Assembly (NCBI RefSeq): GCF_017874255.1
Contig: NZ_JAGGLD010000001.1
Location: forward strand, 124,001-188,000
Source: Paenibacillus shirakamiensis
GTDB lineage: Bacteria; Bacillota; Bacilli; Paenibacillales; Paenibacillaceae
Length of the DNA: 64,000 nucleotides
Reading direction: 5' to 3'
Part shown: positions 18,055-28,238 of the stretch, piece after piece
Numbering within the stretch: the first letter of the stretch is position 1
Layout of the letters: each line of letters opens with the position of its first letter
The notes under the pieces: model-generated
The model's input: only the letters and a program-made list of their open reading frames with translations
What the model was told of the DNA's origin: nothing
Databases searched by the model: none
Translations under genes and position numbers: made by a program

Positions 18055-18063
18055 CCCCCCCCC
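18055..18063 (+). repeat. Poly-C tract (nine C) just upstream of a promoter
   Basis: Nine consecutive C residues lie ten bases before the TTGTTT of promoter module B, in otherwise AT-rich DNA. Homopolymer tracts at this position can vary in length and change promoter activity. Confidence 0.7.
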
Positions 18064-18073
18064 TAAAAAATGG

Positions 18074-18132
18074 TTGTTTTTTCTAAGTAAGATCTTGTAT
18101 ATTAAATCTTGCGCTTAAAAATATAGGAGGAA
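18074..18132 (+). promoter_or_regulatory. Promoter module B, ahead of the RHS toxin operon
   Basis: TTGTTT (18074-18079), an 18-base spacer and TATATT (18098-18103) are followed by CTTGCG and AAAATATAGGAGGAAAG. It matches module A in spacing and in the downstream element. It should drive 18175-27398. Confidence 0.6.
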
Positions 18133-18174
18133 AGTCTTAGTTCATAACAATCATTTAAGAATCTAGGGGGAAAT

Positions 18175-20640
18175 ATGAAAAAGATTAGTATTTTGTTCGT
18201 TACTTGCATAATAATTTGGTTAGTTCTTCCTTCACAAACTTTGTTTGCGAACTCAGCTTCGTCTGAAGAGAGTAGGCAATCTAGCAGACAGTCAAATGGC
18301 TCGAATCCCAATGAAGACATGGATAAACTAAATAGCCAGTATGCGGAACAGTTGAAAAAATGGAAATCGCAGATGGCACCTACAGATAAGCTTAATAAGC
18401 CTATCAAACCATTTAGTATAGGTTCCAAAGTTATTTCCACCATGAACCCGAGAAGTATTCCTTCAACGGACATTTATAAATTCCAATCCAAATATATGAC
18501 GAATAATTTTTCCTCAGATATGTCTTCGTCCACTGTAACGAATGATGAACATACCCTTATAACAAAAGGAAATTTCAGAACCACAAAAGATCTAAGTGGG
18601 ATGGCATGGGAAGTAGAAGATAAATACAGCCCTTCTTCGTTAAAATATCCAACTCAGCCCGATTTTACAGATGTGAATCTCAGCTATAACTACAATATAA
18701 CGGGATATACGCCCACGCTGGATAGTGGAGCAGCTCCTATACTCACAGTTGAGACGAATGATGGTCAGTATTATTATGTGAGGCTCTGGAATTACGTGGT
18801 TAATAGACCAACTGATAATTGGGAAACTTCAACTGGAACTACTTTCCCTCAGCATCGTGTTGCTGGACAAGCAGATGGTGCAACAGGTTCTATTCAGATA
18901 GATTTCAATAATCTGTATGCTGGATGGACTCCTTATGTGTGGTCCAGTGTTCCCCTATTAGATGCCAATGGACAGCCAATGAAATATGGCGATGGTGTTC
19001 CGATGATGGTAGACAAGTGGAGTCCTAATCCGGACTGGGTGAAAGTTCCTGTGAATAATATCAAAAAAATTATGTGGTCTTATGCTCCTTTAAATTATGA
19101 CTATAATTCCGCTTCACCCTATTTGAAGAATTCAGAAGAATTCACGATCACAATGTCCAATTGGAATGTTACAGGGAATACATTTTTAATGAGAGATCCA
19201 ATTACCTCTCCCCAGACATCCCTAAGAATGACTGATGACTATGATGATACGTACAATCTAACCCCAGAACGTATAGTCTCAGATTATAGCAAACTAGGAT
19301 ATACAGGCACGGTAAGCAACTATATTGGGACTACTAGGTATTACGATCGAAAGTATAATGGTACCCACATGGAGATTATTCAAGATCATCCATTTAATGC
19401 TGCATTTGAATCATGGTACTCCAATTACTGTCAAAATCTACAACGCAATCATTACAAATTAATCAATTCCATATCCATGGAGAATGTGAATGCCCCTGAG
19501 ACTTGGTGGCAGAGAACTTGGAACAATACACCAGTTACATCGGGATGGGACCCTACTCCTTATCTACTCAGTTTTACCAATGCGGAAGTGAAAAATTATT
19601 ATAAATCCTTGGTTGAAGGGCTTGGACGCATTGCTTCCACAAATAATCTAGAGCCAATTGTTCAACTGGGAGAGCCTGCATGGTGGACAGCAGATAGTAA
19701 TTCTATTTCATCTCCTGCATTTTATGACCAATCTACACGCCAGTTATACCAACAAGAGTCAGGCGAGAGCATGTACGAATACAAGTCGAGTCATGACCCC
19801 ATCGAGGGACATGAGAAAATGCTAAATTGGTTGAGAGATAAGAACGGTGAATTCTCGCTGTATTTGAAAAATGCTCTGAAAGCAAAATTTGCTAACGCTA
19901 AATTTACAGTTCTCTTATACACGCCAGCCATTATGGATAAGGAAAAGACCCCTCCCATGATGGGAATTGTAAATTTCCCGAAGGAACAGTGGAAATATCC
20001 TAATCTGGATTTTGTTATGTTCGAAGACTATGACTATATTATTGACAATCGTATGGATCAACATTTACAAACTCTAGATCTTATTCAAAGCAATCTAAAT
20101 TATCCCTCGAATAAAATTCATTACATTACAGGATTTGTGAAAGATCCTAATAAATCTGAAATTTGGAACAGGATGAATCAGGCAATTAATGATGGATTCA
20201 ACAAAAAGTTCGGTGAAGTATATGCATGGTCTTATACACAGATTAAGAGAGACAGTTGGAAACAACCTAGTCTTATTATGGCTAGTTCACCTTCTGGTAC
20301 CTATAATACTGCGTTTAATCTATCATTTAGCTCGGTAGATTCAGATGAAATAAAGTATACATTAGATGGTTCAGCACCAGAGTCAGGCACTGTGTTCATA
20401 TCTCCTATAACGATCGCCAAGAACGTTACAGTAAAAGTAGCAGCTCTTAAATTAGGAAAAGTAATTAGTTCTTATACTTTTATGTATGGATATGGATCAA
20501 AGCAGAATTATAAATATACCTATGATGCTGCAGGTAGATTATTAACGATTCAATACACGCTGAATAATAAAAACTACACTATGAACTACACTTATGATTC
20601 ACAAGGGAATCAGTTACAAAGCAAGATAACTATCAATTAA
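18175..20640 (+). CDS. Secreted TIM-barrel-like protein with chitobiase C-terminal-type domain and YD tail
   Basis: An 821-residue exported protein. A signal peptide with cleavage near LFA-N is followed by a Ser/Asn-rich linker and two large domains. The region around residues 380-690 (phrases such as WDPTPYLLSFTN, PIVQLGEPAWW and VMFEDYDYI) resembles the TIM-barrel, glycoside-hydrolase-like domain seen in some phage tail and GTA proteins; I cannot name catalytic residues. A chitobiase/hexosaminidase C-terminal-type domain follows (IKYTLDGSAPESG, about 715-775). The protein ends in one YD hairpin (YKYTYDAAGRLL, then YTYDSQGNQL). It starts the operon that contains the RHS toxin 37 bases downstream. 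A role in delivery, surface binding or wall penetration is inferred. Confidence 0.65.
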   Translation: MKKISILFVTCIIIWLVLPSQTLFANSASSEESRQSSRQSNGSNPNEDMDKLNSQYAEQLKKWKSQMAPTDKLNKPIKPFSIGSKVISTMNPRSIPSTDIYKFQSKYMTNNFSSDMSSSTVTNDEHTLITKGNFRTTKDLSGMAWEVEDKYSPSSLKYPTQPDFTDVNLSYNYNITGYTPTLDSGAAPILTVETNDGQYYYVRLWNYVVNRPTDNWETSTGTTFPQHRVAGQADGATGSIQIDFNNLYAGWTPYVWSSVPLLDANGQPMKYGDGVPMMVDKWSPNPDWVKVPVNNIKKIMWSYAPLNYDYNSASPYLKNSEEFTITMSNWNVTGNTFLMRDPITSPQTSLRMTDDYDDTYNLTPERIVSDYSKLGYTGTVSNYIGTTRYYDRKYNGTHMEIIQDHPFNAAFESWYSNYCQNLQRNHYKLINSISMENVNAPETWWQRTWNNTPVTSGWDPTPYLLSFTNAEVKNYYKSLVEGLGRIASTNNLEPIVQLGEPAWWTADSNSISSPAFYDQSTRQLYQQESGESMYEYKSSHDPIEGHEKMLNWLRDKNGEFSLYLKNALKAKFANAKFTVLLYTPAIMDKEKTPPMMGIVNFPKEQWKYPNLDFVMFEDYDYIIDNRMDQHLQTLDLIQSNLNYPSNKIHYITGFVKDPNKSEIWNRMNQAINDGFNKKFGEVYAWSYTQIKRDSWKQPSLIMASSPSGTYNTAFNLSFSSVDSDEIKYTLDGSAPESGTVFISPITIAKNVTVKVAALKLGKVISSYTFMYGYGSKQNYKYTYDAAGRLLTIQYTLNNKNYTMNYTYDSQGNQLQSKITIN

Positions 20641-20677
20641 ACCAACCTATTAACAATAGAACGGAGAATATTAAATA

Positions 20678-23600
20678 ATGTATTTTTTGAAGTTTAAAAA
20701 GGCCTTATCTGTTTTATTAACGGCTACATTACTTGCTAGCTTTGCAACAGATGTTATAGAGCCTACAGCGGCCTATGCAGAAGAGGATACTTCGGATCCA
20801 CAGATCCAGTTCCTTGTTAGTCAATTTTCTACAACAGAAGCAGTGATTCAAGATTATAGAGACAAGGGCTATTCTCTTGGACAGATTGGTTCTGCTTTTT
20901 ATAAAGCGAGGCAAGATAAGACTAGCTTTGACGTTGCCTTAGCAAGTCTTTATCCCAAAGAAGTTAATAAATCAGCTGAAGCTACAACCAAAGTAATTAA
21001 CAAACTAGTGAATCCATTATTTGAGAAATTTAATGCCGTTGAAAGTAGTCAGTCTAGTATCGTAAAGACGAAAGACTTTTTCCCAGCAGATCATGATCTA
21101 GGAACGCCAGATCAGAACAAGCCTACGGAGGAGGAGAAGGGTTGTACACCTTCTGATGATCAAGTTTCACCGGAAAATAAGGAAACAGATACAGAAAAAG
21201 AGAGCACGCTGGATAGCAAAAAGGGTGAACCATCGGATTGTGCTCAAGATGAAGTGAATTCGGATAAGCCAGCAACGGATAAATCAGAAACAGACAAGCC
21301 AACAACAGAAAAACCTGCAACAGAGAAGCCAACAACAGACAATAATCCTAATACTAAGCCTGACGAAGGAAATCCTCAAGACTCTGCAACAGATAGCAAA
21401 AATTCAGCAGCTACAGAAGAGACGGATAAGACAACTATAGAAACAGACCAGAAGGCTGATATACAAAATCTCACTTCTGAGGGGGATAAGAAAGATAAAA
21501 CTGGCAATACAGAAGCCTCTACAGATGAGGAAGAAGGAACTACAGAAAAAGCAAAAGATGAAGGGAAGCAAGGAGCTTCCACAGAGTCGAAAGAATCTGC
21601 TAAAGAAAAGAAAAAGTCTAATAAATCGCTCTTACGAGATGCACAAGAAGTCAAGCCTGTATTAGAAAAAGCTCCGAAATATGATAAAAATTCGTTTAAT
21701 ACAGCGCCATTCTCTATTGGGAGTAACAATGAATCCGTATCTAGTCTTTCTGGGGGATTAGGATTACAGCAGACCGATGCAACATTACCTGGTAGAAATG
21801 GACTATCCTTCTCCCTGAGTCGTCAATATAATTCAGATGATTCTAAATTTTACGAAGTAGGTCATGGTGTTAACAAGTATTCATACAATATGTATAAGTA
21901 TTTTGTACAATTTAATGGAATTAGGAAACAAAAAATTCCTCAGTATACTGTCAAGTACATTGAGAGTCGTACTCCTCAAATTGATTTTAATAATGATGGG
22001 GTTCCGGACACAGATTATGGCGTTTTGGACACACAGACCCTTACAAAGGGAGTCTATGCAACAGCAGCAGAAGCAAATCAAGTGGCTAGTAGACGTGTCA
22101 CATATACCATTCCCGCAGAATTTATAGAAATCAAGGATTCTAGAACAAGCTCTTCGAATAGCTTTCCTTCATCCATTTTCTACACATCTAATGGTTTGGG
22201 AGGAACTTTATATCAAGATGGAGCTGCTGTTGTAACATCAGGTTCTTATCAAGCTACGCAGTCAAGGACTGAAAGTACTTCTTGTACCAATGCACAGCAA
22301 GGGAAATATGACAAAAATGGTGTGTGGTCTCCCACAGAATCCGACCATCCTTGCCCTACATCCATTAGTTATAATTCAGGAGGTTTCAGCGGAACATTAA
22401 ATCGGGTCGATACAAATCAGACCAAAGCTTGTCCTTCCCCTAGCAAAGCTTCCGCAACTTATACTTGCACCGTTACTTATGTGGCTTCGTATAAAGGTGA
22501 TGTAACTAAGCCAGGATATGATACCCGTCAATATAAGCAGAATTACAAGGGAACGATAACGAAACCCTCTTATACTACAGATACCAAATATACAGAATGG
22601 GAATCTCTAGGAGGTGGTGCGAAGCAGAGATATGCATACACATTGAAAGAACTACCTTTCGTGGAGACTTCCATAATTGAAGGACCAGGTACCAGCATAT
22701 CGCTAAGCTCGGTTCCAATTGATTCATGGTCCGAAGCAAATGATTTTAAAAATCTAATTATGAATAATCCCGGAGAATTATATGATGATGATGAAGGCGA
22801 ATATAATGATTATATATCTTCAAGCCCAAATGCAACTGTTCAGTCCTTTGTATATGATGTTGGAGAAGGCGAGACGTATTACAATAGCACATCTAAGCCT
22901 CTCAATGAAAAACTCTATCCTATTGGAAAAGGGTGGTCTTGGAAACTTCCTTATGTAGACACACAAGATGGAAAGCAGAGAGTCTATCTTGCAGAGGGTG
23001 GATCCTATGAAGTAGAGGGAACCAAGCTCAAGGGAAGCGATTGGGAAGGACTTACTTTTAATAAAGACACAACCGTTACAGTCAATGGGGAAGTTTCACA
23101 ATATGTACTGACGAATGTAGATGGAACATCGAATCAATATTTTGCACAAGATGGTCGCATTTTACAAATTTCAGATGCTTATAAGAATACAGTTCAATTC
23201 ATGTACGAACAGAATGCGGTTTATGGCCGTAAATTATTATCTCAAGTGAAAGATGCAATTGGTAATACAATTCAAATCTCTTACTCTGCGACCCAAGTGA
23301 CCTTAAGCAAAGGTAACAAAGTGGTGCAGTATAACAAGCATACAGAACAAGGTATAGAACTCCTAGATTCTGTGACGGACGAGATCGGAAGAAAGACGAC
23401 ATATTCCTATAAGTTAGTCGATGCTAAATTCAACCTGATGAATGATTATCCAGAAAGAGCAATTTCCAATCCATATGTATTAATGTCTCAAGTTCAGTAT
23501 CCAACCGGTGCGGCAACAATTTATACGTACGAAGCAACACCAGTCAAGCGTTATTTAGGAACGAGTTCTGTGGAAGATCATTATCGTATGAGTTCACGTA

Positions 23601-26600
23601 AAGATCAAATCTCTTACGCAGATGGTACGAAGAGTGATAATAACCGTCAGACATTCTTTTATAATGGTGACTTAGGTTCCTCGTACGATCAAGATATGAC
23701 ATTCTCTACCGTCATGGACAATGGATTAACAAATACTAAATCTACGTATAAGAAGCGATATAGTTCAGAGTCATCACAATATTATCTGGATCAGATGGTA
23801 ATAAAAGCAGATGGATTAGAGAAGACGACAGCGTATACGTATGGGAAGACGGTGGCTAATCATCCTCTTGCTTCAGCTACCCCTACAGGAACAGTAACAA
23901 CTAACAATTTAAATGGGGATTCCTTGTCCACTTTAACGCAATATGATGATTACGGGAATGTAACTAGCTCTACGAATGAGAAGGGCGCTGCAGTAACCAA
24001 TACCTATGATTCCAACAAGCACTGGCTTGTAAGTTCTACTGAACAAGTAGACATGAATAATTCTAAATACACTGAACTATCTAGGAACTCATTTGGAGAT
24101 ATTACTCAAATCGTGGTTCGTAAGGGAAGTAACACAGGACCGTTATTACAACAAGTGAATTATAGTGGGTTTGATTCTTTTGGTAATATGACTTTGCAGA
24201 CGCTATTAAATGGTTCCAAACAAATTACTACGACAACGGAGTACAGCTCAGTCTATCAATCAGCATTTCCGACAAAGCAAAGTGTCAATGTTACTGATGC
24301 AGATGGTAAAGTGAGTACAGTCAGTTCCTCCTTGGAATATGATTCTTTGAGAGGCAACGTAACAGCTAGTGTAGATGGTGAGAATCATCGGACGGAGTAT
24401 CAATATGATGCTTTAGGTAGAGCTACCAAAGTCATATATCCTGACCACACATCGTTAAGTAGTACTTATGATGATATTCAGAATACAGGGACAGTAACGA
24501 ATGAATTAGGGATACAGTCCATGACAAGATGGAATCCTCTAGGTTCCCAGATCGAAAAGGGGATAATAGGTAACAAGGGTTATGAAGTAAAAGAGAAATC
24601 TGGGTATGATCCCTATGGAAGAGTAGACTGGAGTGAAGATGCTCTAGGAAATCGAACGAAATATCGTTATGACTCTTGGGGACGCAATACTTCCACAGTT
24701 TCCGCAGATGGAACGGAAGCAAGAACTACCTACAATGATAGTGCAAGAACTCAGACACAAATCGATGCGGAAGGAAATGTACAAACCAGTAGTTCGGATA
24801 TATATGGAAGAACAGAAAAAATCGAAGAAAAAACTGCTGCGGCTACTTCCTTGAAAGTGATGAGCAAGAGTACCTATGATAAAATCAATGGGTCGTTACT
24901 CACTCAGACCGATGCGAATATGAATACCACAAATTATAATTATGATCTCTTAGGTCAATTAATGAGTGTGACTGACGCAAATGGAGACACCACTAAGTAT
25001 AATTATGATATGTTTGGTCAGCTCATCTCTAAAACAGATCCCAATGGGAGTGTGAAAGAAAGTACCTATGACGAATTAGGAAGAGCTATAATAACCAAAG
25101 ATAAAGTAGGACAACTAACTAAGCAGTATTATAATGCCAACAACAGTCTAATTAAGAGTGTGGACCGCAATGGAATTACGAAGAATCTAACGTATGATCT
25201 GAAGGAGCGTTTGATACAACGCATAAGCCCCGATGAGACAGTGAGCTTTGCTTATGATGATACTGGTAAACGAGTGAGTATGACAGATAAGACGGGCACG
25301 ACATTATATCAATATGATCCATCTACAGAGGAATTAAAACAGAAGACATATTCTGATGGTCAAATATTGAAGTTGGATTATGATGCAGCGGGCAATCGTA
25401 CAGCATTGTCAGGTCCTTTTGGACTTAACGTGACGTATACCTATGACAACATGAATAGACTTAAGACTATTGGAAGTAGTAAAGATGATATTCCGTTAGC
25501 TGAATATGCTTACAAAGCAAACGGACTGTTGCAACAGACAAGTGTGAAGTCCAACATCACCACGAAAAACAATTATGAGGGGTTGAAATTATTATCAGTT
25601 GAACGCAAAAAAGGCGATCAATTGTTAACTAATTTCGAGTATGGTTATGATGCCAATAGTAATATCATCAGTGATCTTGCTCCCAATGGAACGTTGAATT
25701 CCTACAAGTATGACAAGTTGAATCGTATTTCTGCTTCATCTGCATTTGATGAAGAATATGCTTACGATAAGGTAGGCAATCGTTCATCATTAACAACCAA
25801 TCAAGTTCATAATGCTGAGGAAAAAACGAACACATTTGATACTCAAAATCAATTGATCCAAGTGAAAGTCAATGGTAAATCGGTACAGTATCAATATGAT
25901 GGCGATGGACTTCTCGTAAATCGTACCGAGGATGGTACCAAGAGTAGATACTATTATGATGGCGATCAAATTATTGCGGAAGCATCAATTATTAATGATA
26001 AACCTCAACTGAAAGCTCGATATATAAGAGGTCAGAAGCTGGAAGCTATTGAATACCCAGATGGCAAGAAAGTATATCCATTTACTAATGGACATGGTGA
26101 TATCACTGAGATTCGAGATGAGAATGGAGCAGAGTTAAACCACTATGAGTATGACATTTGGGGAAACATCCTAAAGCAAGAGGAAACTGTATATAATCCA
26201 TTCCGGTATTCAGGGGAGTTATGGGATAATACTGTTCAATTAGAATATCTTCGAGCTAGATGGTACAATCCAAGCGAAGGAAGATTTATTAGTGAGGATA
26301 CGTACGAGGGCCAGATTAATAATCCGATGAGCCTTAATTTATATACGTATGTTACGAACAATCCATTAATTTATATTGATCCCTCGGGAATGTGCGGTAT
26401 AAAAAGTTGGAAAGATGCTGGAGACTGTTTTGTAAAAGCTGCTAAAGTAATTACAGTAACGGCAAAAACAATTTGGTATATAGCCAATGAAGCAGCCTTA
26501 GCCTATCCACCAGCTGCTGGAGGCGAATTCGTTATTGTTAAGGGAGCTGGATTTGCATGGAATGGATTTAAATGGGTTAAGACAGCCATTACTGGAGGTA

Positions 26601-26881
26601 CTAAAGTTGAGAGCACGTATAGGTTAAAGTTAGATTTGCAACTGTTTGGACGTATGAATTCTCAAGCGGCCGAAGCGGCAGCAAAAAAGCTTGGATATAC
26701 TAAGACAAACTTCTATTCTAATGGAGCCCCTGTCTTTAGGAAGGGAAACAAGTATATTACCCCTGATGTCGATAGTCATATTGGTGGGGTATGGAAAATG
26801 GCTGATTCAGTAAAAAATTTAGGAAGCAAGTCTACAAGAAAGGGTACTTATAATAAAGATTTAAAAAGGATAGGGGATTAA
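20678..26881 (+). CDS. RHS/YD-repeat polymorphic toxin with Ntox21-like C-terminal toxin domain
   Basis: A 2067-residue exported protein. Order: signal peptide (AYA-E near 34); a low-complexity Thr/Glu/Lys/Asp-rich linker (about 150-330); an RHS N-terminal region (FNTAPFSIGSNN, then LPGRNGLSFSLSRQYNSDD); many YD repeats (about 980-1800); and the RHS core end NPLIYIDPSGM (to 1905). In known RHS proteins the core forms a shell around the toxin and is cleaved near this end. The variable tail has a pretoxin-like motif LDLQLFG (1985-1991) and a last domain of about 75 residues with AAKKLGYTKTNFYSNG and KGNKYITPDVDSHIGG. It resembles the Ntox21 family of predicted nuclease toxins. It probably acts in competition between bacteria. 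The next gene is its likely immunity protein. Confidence 0.85.
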   Translation: MYFLKFKKALSVLLTATLLASFATDVIEPTAAYAEEDTSDPQIQFLVSQFSTTEAVIQDYRDKGYSLGQIGSAFYKARQDKTSFDVALASLYPKEVNKSAEATTKVINKLVNPLFEKFNAVESSQSSIVKTKDFFPADHDLGTPDQNKPTEEEKGCTPSDDQVSPENKETDTEKESTLDSKKGEPSDCAQDEVNSDKPATDKSETDKPTTEKPATEKPTTDNNPNTKPDEGNPQDSATDSKNSAATEETDKTTIETDQKADIQNLTSEGDKKDKTGNTEASTDEEEGTTEKAKDEGKQGASTESKESAKEKKKSNKSLLRDAQEVKPVLEKAPKYDKNSFNTAPFSIGSNNESVSSLSGGLGLQQTDATLPGRNGLSFSLSRQYNSDDSKFYEVGHGVNKYSYNMYKYFVQFNGIRKQKIPQYTVKYIESRTPQIDFNNDGVPDTDYGVLDTQTLTKGVYATAAEANQVASRRVTYTIPAEFIEIKDSRTSSSNSFPSSIFYTSNGLGGTLYQDGAAVVTSGSYQATQSRTESTSCTNAQQGKYDKNGVWSPTESDHPCPTSISYNSGGFSGTLNRVDTNQTKACPSPSKASATYTCTVTYVASYKGDVTKPGYDTRQYKQNYKGTITKPSYTTDTKYTEWESLGGGAKQRYAYTLKELPFVETSIIEGPGTSISLSSVPIDSWSEANDFKNLIMNNPGELYDDDEGEYNDYISSSPNATVQSFVYDVGEGETYYNSTSKPLNEKLYPIGKGWSWKLPYVDTQDGKQRVYLAEGGSYEVEGTKLKGSDWEGLTFNKDTTVTVNGEVSQYVLTNVDGTSNQYFAQDGRILQISDAYKNTVQFMYEQNAVYGRKLLSQVKDAIGNTIQISYSATQVTLSKGNKVVQYNKHTEQGIELLDSVTDEIGRKTTYSYKLVDAKFNLMNDYPERAISNPYVLMSQVQYPTGAATIYTYEATPVKRYLGTSSVEDHYRMSSRKDQISYADGTKSDNNRQTFFYNGDLGSSYDQDMTFSTVMDNGLTNTKSTYKKRYSSESSQYYLDQMVIKADGLEKTTAYTYGKTVANHPLASATPTGTVTTNNLNGDSLSTLTQYDDYGNVTSSTNEKGAAVTNTYDSNKHWLVSSTEQVDMNNSKYTELSRNSFGDITQIVVRKGSNTGPLLQQVNYSGFDSFGNMTLQTLLNGSKQITTTTEYSSVYQSAFPTKQSVNVTDADGKVSTVSSSLEYDSLRGNVTASVDGENHRTEYQYDALGRATKVIYPDHTSLSSTYDDIQNTGTVTNELGIQSMTRWNPLGSQIEKGIIGNKGYEVKEKSGYDPYGRVDWSEDALGNRTKYRYDSWGRNTSTVSADGTEARTTYNDSARTQTQIDAEGNVQTSSSDIYGRTEKIEEKTAAATSLKVMSKSTYDKINGSLLTQTDANMNTTNYNYDLLGQLMSVTDANGDTTKYNYDMFGQLISKTDPNGSVKESTYDELGRAIITKDKVGQLTKQYYNANNSLIKSVDRNGITKNLTYDLKERLIQRISPDETVSFAYDDTGKRVSMTDKTGTTLYQYDPSTEELKQKTYSDGQILKLDYDAAGNRTALSGPFGLNVTYTYDNMNRLKTIGSSKDDIPLAEYAYKANGLLQQTSVKSNITTKNNYEGLKLLSVERKKGDQLLTNFEYGYDANSNIISDLAPNGTLNSYKYDKLNRISASSAFDEEYAYDKVGNRSSLTTNQVHNAEEKTNTFDTQNQLIQVKVNGKSVQYQYDGDGLLVNRTEDGTKSRYYYDGDQIIAEASIINDKPQLKARYIRGQKLEAIEYPDGKKVYPFTNGHGDITEIRDENGAELNHYEYDIWGNILKQEETVYNPFRYSGELWDNTVQLEYLRARWYNPSEGRFISEDTYEGQINNPMSLNLYTYVTNNPLIYIDPSGMCGIKSWKDAGDCFVKAAKVITVTAKTIWYIANEAALAYPPAAGGEFVIVKGAGFAWNGFKWVKTAITGGTKVESTYRLKLDLQLFGRMNSQAAEAAAKKLGYTKTNFYSNGAPVFRKGNKYITPDVDSHIGGVWKMADSVKNLGSKSTRKGTYNKDLKRIGD

Positions 26882-26885
26882 TAAA

Positions 26886-27398
26886 ATGTATTGTTGGAGA
26901 ATAACAAAGTATGACCCAGTTTTTCGTGATAATGAAGGAAGATTTAAAAAAGAAGAATGGACATCATTTTCTGATATTGGGAGATTTTATGAAGGAAGTC
27001 AATTTACCATAACAGATTATCTGTCTATAGAAAGTAAATATATTAATGCAGTAACGTCTCTAATGGAATATATGAATTTATTTTCACTGAAAATTACAAA
27101 TGTAGAGAAATATAACGATAGTGCAAGTCATAATCAGTATATTTCGAGAAGCATGACTGAGCTTTTAGCAACTATAAAAAATGGAGATCATATTGACATT
27201 ACAAATGTACCCGATTTATGTAAACTAATTCTTCGAAATCATTTATGGGGTAAGCTGTCGATGTCTTCCATGTTTGTTCATTTTGGTTACGACTACTATA
27301 TGTATATTGGACTGCAAAAAGAGTGTCCACTTAAGTTAAACGAAATTAGGAAGGCAGGGTTATTTGTAGAGCCATTTGCTTCACCGTATCTATGCTAA
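26886..27398 (+). CDS. Probable immunity protein for the RHS toxin
   Basis: A 170-residue cytoplasmic-type protein, four bases after the toxin stop and transcribed with it. It has no signal peptide, begins MYCWRITKYDPVFRDNEG and is rich in aromatic and acidic residues, as immunity proteins often are. Its position directly behind the polymorphic toxin is the main support. I cannot name its immunity family with certainty. A terminator follows at once, closing the operon. Confidence 0.65.
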   Translation: MYCWRITKYDPVFRDNEGRFKKEEWTSFSDIGRFYEGSQFTITDYLSIESKYINAVTSLMEYMNLFSLKITNVEKYNDSASHNQYISRSMTELLATIKNGDHIDITNVPDLCKLILRNHLWGKLSMSSMFVHFGYDYYMYIGLQKECPLKLNEIRKAGLFVEPFASPYLC

Positions 27399-27408
27399 CT
27401 TTTTAAAA

Positions 27409-27452
27409 AAGAAACCTTGATTGGCTTCATGCCTTTCAAGGTTTCTTTTTTT
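27409..27452 (+). terminator. Terminator of the RHS toxin operon
   Basis: AAGAAACCTTGA pairs perfectly with TCAAGGTTTCTT, and a T run follows. Confidence 0.9.
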
Positions 27453-27688
27453 GTGGGGTTACCCTGGGACGAACGAATCTATCACTCAACCATTAATCAG
27501 GTCTTATTTGCAGTATATCTTCATTAAATTATGGGGTTCTTTCGGTAGGTAATTTAAAGTGAGCTAGCATTATAATAAAGTATGTTTTAGGTATACAATT
27601 TTTATGAATTCAATCATATAAAAAAGAATAATAAATCTAATTTTCATTCTAATCCCAATCTTACATAATAGAAATATATCTAACTTGC
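27453..27688. other. Intergenic stretch between convergent genes
   Basis: AT-rich; no gene seen. It separates the RHS operon from the minus-strand Nudix gene. The strong hairpin at 27409 may be the only terminator here. Confidence 0.5.
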
Positions 27689-28099
27689 TCATAAAAGTTT
27701 ATTGATCACCCCAGCCATACTTTTCGTCATATACTTTTCAGTCTCTTCATATTTCACGTACTTATATCCATCTACCTCGGGTAGCATCTGATGGCTGTGA
27801 TAGTGTTTAAAATAGGAGGTGCATTCTAACTTTTCTAGCTCTGGCAATTGAGGCGTCAGCCATCTAAATACATGCAGATCTTTATCCTTCATATAAGGAA
27901 ATACAGATAAATCTTGAAGTTCATGTATATCTAATATCAGTCCCGTCTCTTCTTGCGTCTCTCTTAGACACACTTCAATAGGTGATTCACCATGTTCTTG
28001 TAGCCCTTTAGGCAGATCATAAAATGAGTTGCCGGTCGAGTGGCAAGCGAGAAACTGTGTTCCATCGGTGATAAATGCGGCTACGGAAATTTTTTTCAT
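27689..28099 (-). CDS. Nudix hydrolase
   Basis: A 136-residue protein of the Nudix family, which hydrolyses a nucleoside diphosphate linked to another group using a divalent metal. The Nudix box is visible from about residue 32: G-L-Q-E-H-G-E, seven residues, then RETQEETGL. It departs from the consensus only in having Thr after RE. The start has GGAGGATTCAC ahead of the ATG. The substrate cannot be predicted; the single-domain form is common in accessory regions. Confidence 0.88.
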   Translation of the reverse strand: MKKISVAAFITDGTQFLACHSTGNSFYDLPKGLQEHGESPIEVCLRETQEETGLILDIHELQDLSVFPYMKDKDLHVFRWLTPQLPELEKLECTSYFKHYHSHQMLPEVDGYKYVKYEETEKYMTKSMAGVINKLL

Positions 28100-28238
28100 G
28101 TGAATCCTCCATTGCTAGTTCGGAAATTATGTAGTTTACACTTTTTTTCTTAAGATATACAATTTTGAAACCAAGCCTAACATCCTTATATTCATAATCG
28201 ACAAAAATTGAGAAATCAATAGTAAAGAAGGGATACAG

